Source of the DNA: Klebsormidium nitens
Lineage: Eukaryota > Streptophyta > Klebsormidiophyceae > Klebsormidiales > Klebsormidiaceae
Assembly: GCA_000708835.1 (NCBI GenBank)
Contig: DF237027.1
Location: forward strand, 169,188 to 233,187
Reading direction: 5' to 3'
Length of the DNA stretch: 64,000 nt
In this document: piece after piece, positions 35,501 through 46,556 of the stretch
Numbering within the stretch: position 1 is the first letter of the stretch
How the letters are laid out: each line of letters begins with the position of its first letter
Notes under the pieces: generated by a model
The model's database searches: none
The model's input: the letters and a program-made list of their open reading frames with translations, nothing else
What the model was told of the DNA's origin: nothing
Position numbers and translations under genes: made by a program

Positions 35501-37128
35501 GCCAGGCACTCCCCCCTTGTCGGCACGGACAAGGTGAGGGGCTGTTTCCACGGGCGCAAGAATGCGTAAGACATCTGGCACGAACCGCAGCAAGAGAATG
35601 ATAGGCCACAACGCACAAGCGCTTTCGTGCCCACTGAATTCTGGTAATGCAAAGGCAGCGTGTGAACATTCGCACTGCAGTCGTGAACGGAAACTGTTTG
35701 CATTGCACTCGCTTACAGGAAATGGTGGGAAAGACCTTCAAAGCCGCCGGCATTGCTGATTGAAACTGCTCTTTGACACCAGATGCACGTCTCCCCGTTG
35801 CCGTATGCACGTGCGGCCAGAAAGGGCTGTCCGGTTTGTCTGTTATCCAATCGTCCTTTTGTTCCTTTCTCGGGCCACCAAGATTTGACGTAAGTCTGAT
35901 CTTCCGTCAGGATCTGCAGCCCTGTGCTCCGTCAGCTGACGTCAACCTCGGTCATATCCTTGCAGATGATGCCTCCCCCCAGGACGACGCCCAGCCGCCA
36001 CGCCAACGCCGACGCCGCAGCTCAGAACCAGTACCTTTCCGCCAACACCGCGAGCCGCAATCTAAACCCCGCCTCCGGTTACGCTAGCAGCTCGCTGGTG
36101 GCCAAGCCCAGCGGCCTGCAGTTTCCCAAACCTGCCGCTAACCCGCCCACTAACCTGCGTGTAACCGGCTGGGAGGACCGCGCCGCAAAAGCCAAGCTCG
36201 CCGCCCCGGGGTCTTCTTCTCAGAAGGATTCAGCCCCCCATTTCGGGAAGGGCGGGGGCGGTTCCGTTTCCGGGGGGGAGAATCTGCGCTCGCGGACGCC
36301 CCCCCCCGCGGAAGCTGTGGAGAGTTATGAGATCTCGCCGTTCAAGGAGGAGTCGAGCGACGAGGAGGAGGAGGAGAACGAGAGCGAGGCGAAAAAGCCA
36401 ATCCCGGCGTGGGCGCGCAAGGAGAACCTGGGGCCCGCGCTGCGGCGGCAGATGGGGATCGACCCGGACGAGGTGTTCCAGAACATGAGTGTCAAGACGT
36501 GCAGCCTGGACCAAGGTTCGTGAACGTTGACACCATCTGCTTTTGTCCTCCTCTTTAAGTGCTGAGAGCAGCATAATCTAGATGTGTCATCTCAATTCTC
36601 TGAAAACGTGAAGTGATGGTTTCTACTCTGCTGAAATGATTTCAAGATAGTGAGCCATTCTGAGAGTATCTGCAGGTTGGGAATGCGGCGAGTTGTTAGG
36701 CCAGTCTATCAAGTGCAGCATTCGTTAATAGAGACACGTCGCGACGTTCTTTAGTTGGGTCGAATCCATCAGCTTTGCTCGATTGTGGGTTTGCAGAAAG
36801 GGACACCTGGAGCAACTTCCTTGGTCGCCAGAATGGTACGGGTCAAATTCTCTTTTCGAGAGCGTTCGAAAAAAGTACTCAGGCAAAGCGTCCGCTGCTT
36901 TATGCTGCCTGAGACTGAGCCGCATCAAAGCACTAACGTTTGAGTTTTGTCAACTTGCCAACTTCGTGACGCTAACAAGGTCTCTGCTGTTTGGCCGCAG
37001 TGTTCGGGACCAAGGGCAGTAAGAAGAAGAAGGACTTTGGGCGCCGGAGCAGCAGCGGCAACTGGCTAGAGGACCGGCTGACGTGGAAGGAGGAGCTGCA
37101 GTATAAGAAGGGCATGGGGTACCTCTAG
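26584..37128 (+). CDS. INCENP: Inner centromere protein (INCENP / WYRD homologue)
   Basis: Ten exons: 26584-26640, 27132-27248, 27745-27923, 28390-32614, 33050-33190, 34009-34355, 34856-35069, 35432-35533, 35966-36515, 37001-37128. All phases agree; 2,019 residues. The N terminus (residues 1-58) is a helix with ARWLEDKGRKFLRAID, the expected CEN-box position that binds Survivin/Borealin, followed by GPNDENIPPG. Exon 4 (residues about 118-1526) is disordered, Ala/Glu/Pro/Ser-rich, with about a dozen basic TRSxSK-type motifs. Residues about 1527-1760 form a highly charged single alpha helix as in other INCENPs. Exons 9-10 hold the IN-box: ESYEISPFKEESSDEEEE, IPAWARKENL, then the Aurora-activating serine motif RRSSSGNW. 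Known role: scaffold of the chromosomal passenger complex that binds and activates Aurora kinase at inner centromeres and the spindle midzone. It is about twice human length, through exon 4. The intron before exon 6 carries two decayed copies of the exon-6 edge. Confidence 0.92.
30710..30835 (+). repeat. 21-bp coding minisatellite, six units, in INCENP exon 4
   Basis: Six in-frame 21-bp units encode heptads of the form P-x-P-S-A-L-N/T/D (PVPSALT, PVPSTLT, PDPSALN, LTPSALN, PAPSSLD, PSPVSLG). The last unit is the most diverged. The repeat lies in the disordered central part and ends just before a RATRAAS motif. It should be length-variable between strains. Confidence 0.85.
33615..34080 (+). 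repeat. Triplicated 5' edge of INCENP exon 6
   Basis: The true exon 6 begins at 34009 (CTCTCCAG acceptor, coding AQPPPAKPADAAPAPERRTV). Two earlier copies start at 33615 (AQPPPATAPAPERRTV) and 33873 (VQPALAKQADAAPVLKRRTV), each right after a pyrimidine tract and AG. Copy spacing is 258 and 136 bp. Upstream intron sequence (GATTCTTG..TTTC, AAGCC) is repeated too. After the RRTV codons the extra copies lose similarity and have no good donor. Confidence 0.85.
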
Positions 37129-38364
37129 CGGGTTTGCCGTGTCCTCGTCCGCTGGCATACTAAATCAAAGCGACCCTGGTAACCATTGGGGTTTATGTTG
37201 AGCTCCCGAGTTGTACGGCGGGTGATTCTTTAATTGAGGCAGCGCATGCCTTGGCTGCGCAAGGGGCATCGTTGATTTGGATGCTTCGAAAGTAGATGCT
37301 GAGAGCGATCCGGAACTGTGCAGACGAAATTTGTTGTGCGCAAATTCTTAGTTGGATGTGTAGATTAGAAAAAATGGTCAGGAACTTACGAATGTTGCTT
37401 CAAGGGCTCGCACTCTACAAATTTTTAGTTTCCAAGCCTCTTGACGCGTACTCACACGGCCTGGATGCAACTCACAAGAGTCGGACATGCAACGTCAAGT
37501 CTTCAGCTCCGCACTCTCCGCAGTGCGGACCTTTGGATCATGTGAGGTCACCTTTTGCACAAGGTGCCGTTTCCCACTACAGGCCCGCGTTTGATTTCAA
37601 GGACTGTGAAGATCCTCAACAAAACAGTCGATCCAAATTTAGACGAAATGGCAGGCTGCATGGTCGGCATATAACATCATAAAATCTTTTCAATCGCCCG
37701 CAAAACGCTTGATCAAGTGCATGCCATGGTGGTCAATCCTGCTGAATCAGCCTTATGAGACGTAGGTGATCTGAAGTCGATCGGAGCGCCGTCCTCGCAC
37801 AACGGTGCACTTTTGTTTGGCCCTTGCAAGGCTTTGTGTCTGATTGGCTAGCATGCAAGAATATGTCCACCCCGCCATAGCCCCCGCGGGCCTATAGCTT
37901 GACCCATTGTGTGACAACCTTGAATTCAAGGAGCTGGCGCACTGCCAGGTCACTCGGCGTTTCAATGTTCGAGTCCGCTCACGCATTGGCGTCCAGTGCT
38001 TCCACTGAAGGGCACTGAAGGCGTTGCAACATCTCCATGAGATCCTTTTCACGCCCGGCCGCCAGGATGTGCCACAGTATAGGCCGCCACGCACAAATAT
38101 TTACCATGCGTACAGTTCATCGCTTGCATGAAGATGGTTTGTCATGTAAGACCCAAACGGTCGTTTCAGACACCTGTTGCATTGCGCACCCTGGAATAAA
38201 CGTCCTTCGTTTTCTTGCAATAAGAGCAAGAGTCTGAGAGGGATTCAAAGGGCTGATGTTCGCCTCCGGTGCCGAGGACATACAAAGTATATGTCCAGCA
38301 GCTCGACGAACTTTCTTTTATCCGTGTACCCGTGCAGTCATATTAAGGCAGTTCCACCGAGGTT
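37129..38364. other. 3' flank of INCENP and remnant-bearing intergenic region
   Basis: Apart from the possible ankyrin-like remnant (listed separately), no gene is supported. INCENP (+) and copy A (-) end towards each other here. Confidence 0.45.
37740..38100 (-). pseudogene. Possible ankyrin-repeat gene remnant
   Basis: One minus-strand frame reads RPILWHILAAGREKDLMEML, then LQCPSVEALDANA, a stop (37981-37979), then ADSNIETPSDLAVRQLLEFK, another stop, then open sequence again. The second part resembles an ankyrin unit (DxNxxTPxxLAxRxLL). Two in-frame stops and no obvious start indicate a decayed copy. The first stop overlaps a GTGAGC that could instead be a splice donor. Short match, so low confidence. 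Confidence 0.3.
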
Positions 38365-40141
38365 TTACACTCGCTTTGATTCAATATTCTCTTTCCATGC
38401 GGCGGTCCGCAAGGCTTCTACCTCTTCGACGGAACGAGTCAGCTCTTTGTGCAGAAACTCATAAAGAGCCCACATCTGCCAGAAGCATTTCTCCACGATA
38501 GCAGCCTCCTCTTCGGCAGGGCCCGCCTCATTTGCCTTCTCAACCATGTCGGCTAGTTCCAAGATCCGATCAGCGATCGGGCGTCCGGTTTTTGGATCTG
38601 TAAGGCTTTCCGGCGAAACTTCCATCGCAATGCTGATCATGTCATTACGTTCTTGCTGGATGAACCTAACGAGACCGTGCTGCAATTGCGAGGACACTCT
38701 GAGCAGGTTCTGGATTTGTAAGAACAGGGCCGCCGCAGGCCTATCCCAGCGGCTCATTGAGTAATCATGTAAGGCTCTTTCTCTCTGCAGATAGATAGAA
38801 CCTGAATTCATGCTAGTCTCGTCTCTATAGCTCAGGAACCAGTGTTGAGAACGCTATTGAGGCGGAGCGACGTCACATACTCAAACACTCAAACGAAGCG
38901 GTTCTGCTTCACAAAATTTCTCAAACTCCGTCGCTGGCAAAGTCCAAGGAGACAATCAGAGAGATGGGATCCTCTGCCAGGAACTGCATCAAATACTTTT
39001 TTAAAGAGCGACGAACTTAATACCTTCCTGTATAGGCATAGCGCAGAAAAATTGGACACAAAATCCGGCACATCAATAGCTTAGGAAGCTTTTTCAGCTT
39101 TGTGGGACTTGTTTCATCGAGAAGAAGCCTGAAGCACGGAGACGACGTTGAAACTTGCCTGCTTTAAGAAAGGAGTAAGTGGTTTCAGGGCGCTCAGCAG
39201 CTTCAGCTCAGCCGCTTGGGCCTCCAGCGGTCCGCTCCGCCAGAACTCGGCCTCTCGAAGAGATCGTGGGATCTCGGCTTCGAGGTCGACACACAGAAGA
39301 CGTAGCATGCTGAATTCGGACTTCAGCTTCCACAGCTTGTCCTTTGCGGAATTATATTCGTTGGCGGACTCTAGAACTTTCCGTGCACGCTGCATCGCCA
39401 ACCGGCTTTCCAGGTCGACCGCGACCAGGAAATGTGGTGGGCCTCGATATTTTGGTCTGCCTAGGGGCTCGGAATCGGTCCTACCGTTGTCGAATACAGA
39501 CTCGAGGAGGTCTCCAGAGCTCTGTACTACCTCAAAAGTCGCTTTCCAAAGCTCACAAGAGCTTTGGAGCGCCTTTTCTCGAGAAGCGGAAAGGCCCCAG
39601 GGTCCCAATGTGACGTCAGAGGATCTCTGCAAAGAGACACAAGAATAGTCAGTCACCGACCAGAGTTAAATTCCGTTTTACTTCCTGAAGGACTATGCTG
39701 TAAACTGGCTTCGCTTGACATCATGTTCGCAATCTGTTTTGTTTGACATTGTTTTCAAAATTGGAACAAACTTAACAGTTTCCATCGATTTGGCAAACTC
39801 AAGCTCAGGGTGCATCAGGTCCACATAGGTAGCCCTAAACGAATGTCTATCATGGACAACTGATGTACTGTAGCATATTGTTGACTTCGGTTTTCCAAAT
39901 AGGCAATGCGCTTCATCGAAGCCATCTGAGGAGCTTGTTCAAACGAGGTCTTCACTGAGAAGGCGCCGAACGTTTAGCGGGCCTGCTTCTAGTCTTTTTG
40001 TTACTTCCATAGCTGATTAGATTTTCGCAATCAAAGGCAGTCACAAGAAGGAAAACATAAAGACCTTACCTCCGTCTTCGAAGCATGCTCCTGAAGATGA
40101 GCTGCGCGATCCCCGGGGCTTTCATTGTGAACACAGCTCAC
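38365..40141 (-). CDS. EAEFWR/ALYE family protein, copy A
   Basis: Exons in transcript order: 40141-40070 (72 nt), 39626-39159 (468 nt), 38784-38365 (420 nt), all phase 0. Lengths closely match copy B (72, 486, 417). Exon 2 has the EAEFWRSGP motif preceded by a long helix with a Cys (LRLLCVDLEAEIPRSLR). Exon 3 carries GRPIADRILEL and VEKCFWQMWALYEFLHKEL, then TRSVEEVEALRTAA. The exon 2 donor is GC rather than GT (CAG|GCAAGT), where copy B has GTAAGT at the same place: a GC-AG intron or a mutation. Exon 1 has no in-frame ATG at the position where copy B has one, so a start must lie further upstream or the copy is damaged. Predicted as a soluble, mostly alpha-helical protein; no signal peptide or membrane segment is visible. 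Function unknown. Confidence 0.65.
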
Positions 40142-41762
40142 CTGTGACGAATTGTCAGAAATCAGAGCAGAATTTAATGGCATCAGACAGTGTGGCAGAG
40201 TAAGTTTGCGGCCAACATTAAGCCAAGCTATGTAGTAAAGAGATTGCGCCGTGCTCGAGGCTGTTACTTTTGGTCAACGAGGCAAGGCAGGACAGAAGAG
40301 CTACTCCAGATTCTTTTGTTGTATATATGTGCTCAACTGCAGATCAAAATCATCAAATCAATTATCAAGCATGTAATGTACAGGCAAGGAAACCGTAGGC
40401 AAGCAAAGTCGCATTGAGGTGTGTAAAATAATTGCCTGCCTTGAGAAGAAAAAATGTGCAAGGAGGCTTTTCTTAGGATGGTAAGAACCGAGATAAGCTT
40501 GCCGGAATAACCAGGCTGGGGCTACACGTCCTTTCAAAAAGTGGGAATACAGTCGGGGTTTATAAACATGAACACGTTAGTAAGCTAAGCTGTTTGGCTA
40601 TGTAAGTGGCGCCTAGTTGCAGCGACTCAAGTGCTGTTGCCAGCCATAAGGAAGCATTCATTCTAAACAAGCAGATCAGACAACCTTCATTAGTTGATTA
40701 CTTCCAGCATCTGCAAAGCAGAGCCGCGTTTAAAATGCGGAGACAATAAGATCAAGCACAAAAAAACGTTTGCAAGTTGATCTCAGAGATAATAAAACTT
40801 CCCCTGCGACAACAACTCTTTTCCATTCTCTTCTACAGTCCGCATCATCCAATATCCTGATACCTTTTGCGTACCTGTGGCGTAGCCATCCGCTTTATAT
40901 CCGTTCCTCTCACAGGCCTTCGTTATAGGTTCAGCAAAGCTGTGCTACTGGCACCTGCTGAAAGACAAAGGTGCCCAAGCATGGCCGCCATTGTGGATCG
41001 CTGAGCTCATTGAAGTCTGAAGCTCAACTACCTGCCAACTGCACATTAGCACGACCGGCGGCCGCGCCTTCGAGAAGCGAGGGTTTTACAACGATACGGT
41101 GACACAACCAGACGCAACCCTGACGCAACCGGCGGACGCATTTGGTGCCCACTCTGATTGCCGCGACAATATGCACTGCACATGCACTCAGTGGCTTTCG
41201 TAGGACTTTCTCCAGATCGGGAACCAGGAAAGGTGGTAGGTACGATCGTTGCACCGCTTGACGGGTAATATGGGCTCGCATGAGCCACCTCACAGGCAGC
41301 GAAATATGACATGCATATACCCATTATTATGTACCATGAACGTGCCCTGTGCACATTTTCTTGATTTGGTAAAACTTGATTCCTTCTCTATGACGTCGAA
41401 GCAGCGATGTAGTATATCGTAAGTCTGTTGACCACATGGCATGAGCTTGAGGTAGCTTAGCCGTGTGCCTGGATCCAGAGAGAACTCAGGCCGACCCGAA
41501 TTAACGGACACGGGCAGATATCCCAAAGAGAGAAGTCAAGTCGTGAGCCGCCGTTTTGGACATGAGAGTCGTTTGCCCAATATAGCTAGTAGGCGATTCA
41601 TTCCAAGCTTTATAATCCGCCAAATGAATCATGTAATCGGAAAGCGCTCCATTTTGGAAACACTCGCTTAATCTGCATTCAGGTCCTCCGGAAAGGAAAG
41701 CTTCGTAATATCTGCATCAGCGGCATAAAAGAGTGCCCCGTATCACAGCTAAGTACGGTTTC
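40142..41762. other. Spacer between tandem copies A and B
   Basis: No gene is supported. The spacer should contain the promoter and any missing 5' exon of copy A and the 3' flank of copy B. A GC-rich island with NotI-like GGCGGCCGCGCC lies near 41056. Confidence 0.45.
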
Positions 41763-43542
41763 TCAAATGCGCTCTAATTCCGCTGCTTCCCGAGCGATCT
41801 TTTGCCAGGCAACGGCCTCCTCATTTGCACGGGAAAGCTCCCGGTGCACGATCTCGTACAGGGCGCACAGCTCCCAGAAGCTTCTTTCTACAACAGAAGC
41901 TCTCTCTTCTTGGTTTTCCATCTCATCTGCCGCCCAGATCCGGTCCGTCAGCACCTGAATTTGATCCCCAAATGGCAGCCCGCTCACCGGATCTTTCATA
42001 GGCTTCGGCGGACTGCCGAGGATGTTCTCAAATTTCTCTTCGTGCACACGCTGGAGCAACAGGATCAAGCTGTGCTTCACTTGAGCGGCGACTTCAATCG
42101 CGTTCTTTGCTTGTTCGATTGCCGTCATGAGGGGCCTGTTAAAAAGGTCCACTGTGTACGGCCGCAAGAAGCCTCCTCCCTGCACAAGAACGGAGCATGA
42201 ATCCGAATTGTTTGATTTCGTGCCAAGAGAGTTATTGCAAAAAGTTCCCAACGTGGTCTTCCTGTCCTTGATGGCTAGTACCCCGGCCAGCTTGCTTTGG
42301 AACATTGATGCTGTTTGCTCACAAGATTCCCTTCGTTTCTGACGCCAAATTCCAATCGAAAACCAGTGTTTGCACTTCAGGCTAATGCAGACATATCGAA
42401 TGATGACTTCCCTTGAGTAGTCTAATACGTGCTGGGTGCTACAGAGCGGATTGGAGGCCCCCTCGCTCAAAGGGGAAACTTCTGAACTGCGCCCTGATTG
42501 GTTTCACTGGCCAAAATATCAATCAGATCCGAGTCCCTCGGAAGTAACAAGCGATTGAAAATGCTGAGGGCAACAACCAGCAAAGAAGCGCTAAACTTAC
42601 CCCCTTCATCAAAGACGTGGCGTCCTCGAGGTCATCTAGCAGGCGAAGCGCTGTCTCCCTCGCTTCCTGGGGTCCGCTACGCCAGAATTCCGCTTCCCGG
42701 ACGGCACGCGGAATCTCAAGCTCAAGCTCGAGGCACATGTCCCTCAGCTTCCAGCAAGGCCATTTCAGGTTGTATGCCCTCTGCTCTACTGTTTTAAATT
42801 CTCCGGCGGACTTTTTCGCCTCCTCTGCTGTTTTTTCCGCTTCCTTTGCGAATTCTAGGCGGCCCTTAAGATCGCGAACCGGGCTTGGTAACAGTGCTCT
42901 GTATATAGCCGGACGTCCCAATGACATCTTTCTCTTAGACTCATCAACGATCTGCTCAACCGATAAGAGTTCATCGTAGCTTTGCAGTACTTCAACTGTG
43001 GTCTCCAAAAGCTTTTGCGAGCAATGAAGAGCTCTTCTTTGAGGAGCTGTGAGGCCCCAGGAAATCTGTTCGACGGCAGACCGATCCTGTAGACAATAAA
43101 GTGGAAGTTTTAGAAGAGACAACCAATCCGGAGTCCATTGTGTAGATGATGTTTCTGATTCTAGATGGTTTGAACCTGGTTCTCAATCCCAAGAAGGCGT
43201 CTCTATCGCCTGTGTCTTCATCTCCGTTCCGCTGCGTGCCATGAAAACGAGACCGTACAAGCTCAAATATCCTTTTCTACCATGATCAGTTGCCCTGAGC
43301 TAGCCGATCGTTAAGTCTGCCACCGGCTACGACTTTCACTAGACACGAGAGAAAAAGAGCGTTTGGAAAACACCTCGAAGTGAGGAGTCTAAGCAAAGCA
43401 GCAGTTAAGATTTTGCTCAGAACCACTTGATGCCAGAGCAGTTTACAGTGGATGATTCTCGTACCTCTTTCTTGGCACGAACGCTTTGATGCTTGTCCTC
43501 ATCAGCATCTTGTGAATTGAGCGCACAGCACATGACCTGCAT
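41763..43542 (-). CDS. EAEFWR/ALYE family protein, copy B
   Basis: Exons in transcript order: 43542-43465, 43086-42601, 42179-41763, all phase 0, GT-AG, giving 326 residues. The start is taken at 43542 (MQVMCCALNSQD). A second in-frame ATG three codons later, at 43533, is an alternative, and an AG just before GTCATG could instead make the 72-nt unit an internal exon. Exon 2 contains SLGRPAIYR, a long coiled coil and EAEFWRSGPQEARETALRLL. Exon 3 contains GLPFGDQIQVLTDRIW and VERSFWELCALYEIVHREL. Copy A, 2 kb downstream in the same orientation, has the same exon plan, so the pair arose by tandem duplication. Residue identity is low except at the motifs, so the duplication is old and under constraint. 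No known domain is recognised. Confidence 0.7.
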
Positions 43543-44846
43543 GAAACAGTCCACGAATGAGCACAAGCGCCTCCAGATTTCAGAATTTAAGTGCACGGCA
43601 CAACTGCACAGGGAATAACTGATTTTAGTTCACCTCCACGAAATGAGCAGGTTATACCCTTTGGAGATGCAAGGTTGTGCAAGGCACGTGCAATATAGAT
43701 CGTCAGGAGATTGAGACAAATTGATCACAGGAGAAACCTCAAGTACAATCGTAATAAAAAAACATTGAATTCAGCTGCGCTACGATTATTTCTGTAAAGA
43801 AACGTCGGCTAGGATTTTGATGTGCTGGGAGGAATCAAAGTGGAGGCTTTTTCAGAATGCTATGAGTTGAGTCCGTGCCTATGCTAATCAACAAGTGGCG
43901 TGAATCAGCTTCAAACTCTTTGTTTGTATGTGATTGTATACGACATCGCTGTGGCCAAGATTGGGAAATTAAGCCTTGGTTAGTTACCGGCGGGTTGCGA
44001 GGCCTCCATGCCACATCGCTCGTTAACTTGATTCTCCTAACGCCCGAAGTCACCCAGCCGCAAGGTACCTGACCAGAATTGAATGTCAAAGCTTACGTAC
44101 TGCATAGCTTGGGCCATTGTAATCCGGTCCTGAACTTCATCAGCAGTAATGTGCAGAGACCCTGTCAGTTCCATACTGTTGAAAATAAAGAAGACTTCTG
44201 CAGAGAGTTGGCTTTCTGTGGACTTGGGATGGTTTCTTCAATCAAAATCACAAAGCAAATCTATCCAGAGCAGCGCAGCTTCTGTCCTGCAAGCAAAATT
44301 ACTCTAAGTGACTTCAAGTACAGCTTTACTTGTTCAAAGACCGTTTCATTATCACCTTCATGCTGGTATGACTGGTAACCTCCAGCTTCATTTTTGTACG
44401 CCGTAGCCCGTCACCTGATGGACTTGAACATGAGATCGTCACGGGACCTGCCAGTGCAAGAGAAAGATGCGGGAGAACTCAAGAACAGATTGATTGAAAA
44501 TCACCTATATAGCTTGCTGCCGATCGATCGCCGTATATCGCGGCTGATATCCTCGCGGCCGCGGCACCCCTCAAGGGTTTGAAGTACTTTGAGCAATCCC
44601 GAGTTTTGGTCGACGGCTGCGATTGACCGTTACGAAACCACGTGTTCTTGGTGACGCAACTCGCCGTAACCAATGGTGACGTCATGTTGATCTCGCCCTT
44701 CGAGCGCAATGCACATTGCACACGGCCATTGGCATGAGTGACCATACCCGGCAGCTAGCTGCTTGTAGGTACATGAGCTGCTACTATTACGATAAATAGC
44801 GGCGGCAGCAACATACCTGCAGATATCAACTCTATTTTTCAGACCA
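43543..44846. other. Divergent intergenic region (copy B / methyltransferase)
   Basis: No gene is supported. The right end has several palindromic restriction-like motifs (GATCGATC, CGCGGCCGCGG) and a TGACGTCA at 44677-44684, about 160 bp upstream of the methyltransferase ATG. Confidence 0.45.
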
Positions 44847-46556
44847 ATGGCGTCATCGCAGGCCACCATCGCGCCCCCCTGCCAGATTGCCTCCTTCAAG
44901 CAGTCAGCTCCAGAAGCGGGCGCTTCCACGAGCAAGGAGGTTTGCACAAGTTGTCCTGCTAGCAAATGCAGGTTCCGACAATCTCACACCTCTTCTAGAG
45001 TTGAATTCATTCACATTTCCAGCTTTTATCCATCAATTTACAAAGGTCGTCATCTGCATTGTTCGAATCACATAACACCACACATCGGGGCAGCCGTTCC
45101 TGCCCCAAGAATCAGCACAACTCGAGCTGCATTACCTGATTCAAGCACAGCCATGACAGAAGGAAATGCAGGATTCAGCAGTGGACTGAGGAGACCATCA
45201 GAAGAGGGGGCCCCTCCAGAGCAATGGGACGCGGAGCATTATGCGGCCAACATGCGCTTTGTTGCTGACATGGCAATGCAGCCGCTCATTGACCTGCTGG
45301 CGCCCAAGCAGGGGGAGAGGATTCTGGACCTGGGGTGTGGGGATGGTGAGCTGCATTCGCCTTGGAAACCGAATCAGTTGTTGCTTAGATGGTGTTTTGC
45401 CACAGCCACAGCAACAGCCAGTTGACTGCTTGTTTGCAAGAACCACCAGGGCAAAGGAGTCCCCAGAATAGAAGCATGGTTTTAATCAATTTGCTGAATT
45501 GCGGTAGCCCAAGGCGGAAGTCAAACCTGTACTTAGTCCTTAAACCGCTGTCTTGCGTCAGAAGGGGCTCAATGACACTGGCGGACAGGATTGATTGCTT
45601 GTATCTTTCGTAGCAGGCATCATGTGCGGGACTAGGCATGTGTATTTTTACGGTATGGCCCATTGGTTTACTAATGCACCTTGATTGTTGGGGTGAATTC
45701 TGGTGGATGCTAGATGAATGAAAGCCAATGTACTCTGCAAGAAGCGCCCACTTCAGAATATCACGTTCCTCAAGTTATGGTGGCAATCCAGTGGAGAGAC
45801 TCTCATTTGGTTCAAGTCTGAGCTACCCAGATACACGCAAATTCTTGAGGCATTGAGCGCTTCTGCATCGCCTGTGAAATGTTTACTGCAGCCCTTGATA
45901 CTCATGGCTAAGTACTAATGCCCTCTCTTTCAGGTCCCCTTATGGGCCCAATTGCAGCTCATGGCTGCTCAGTGGTTGGAGTGGACTACTCAGAGGACAT
46001 GATCCTCAAGGCCCAAGAAAAGGGCCTGGATGCTCACGTGGCTGACGGGCAGAGCCTCTCCTTTGACAACGAGTTCGATGCCGTCTTCACAAACGCTGCC
46101 CTCCATTGGATGAAGCGGGATCCTGACGGAGTCATCACTGGGGTGAAGCGAGCGCTCAAACAGGGCGGTAGATTTGTTGGGGAGTTTGGCGGTCATGGAA
46201 ACGTTGCTGCGATCAAAACTGCACTTCTTGCAGTGTGTAATGCACGGGGGATTGACGGCTTCTCACGCATTCCATGGTACTTTCCAACAGTTGACGAGTA
46301 CAGAGCCAAGTTAGAAGCTCAGGGTTTCGAAGTCGAATACATTGAGCTCATACCGAGGCCAACTCCGCTTCCGACGGGAATGGCTGAGTGGTTTGCCGGG
46401 TTTGGAAACACATTTTTTGAGGGGATGGATGAGGAGACGAAGAGCGCGGCTGTAGCTGAAGGGCTGGCCCTTCTGAAGCCCAGCCTGTGCGACTCCAAGG
46501 GGAATTGGACAGCGGACTATGTAAGGCTCCGCTTTTCTGCAAAGCTTAAGACGTAG
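44847..46556 (+). CDS. Class I SAM-dependent methyltransferase (trans-aconitate methyltransferase-like)
   Basis: Two exons, 44847-45345 and 45934-46556, join in phase 1 inside motif I (LDLGCGDG|P) and give 373 residues. The Rossmann methyltransferase core follows: motif I GERILDLGCGDG, acidic strand VGVDYSEDM, motif III-like HVADGQSLSF, FDAVFTNAALHWM, and LKQGGRFVGEFGG. The FTNAALHW segment and overall length resemble bacterial Tam-type trans-aconitate methyltransferases and UbiE-like enzymes; the true substrate cannot be read from sequence. The first roughly 100 residues precede the catalytic domain, are rich in Ser/Thr/Ala and basic residues with few acidic ones, and look like an organelle transit peptide. 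An in-frame ATG at 45153 (MTEGNAGFSS) would give a cytosolic form. Confidence 0.85.
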
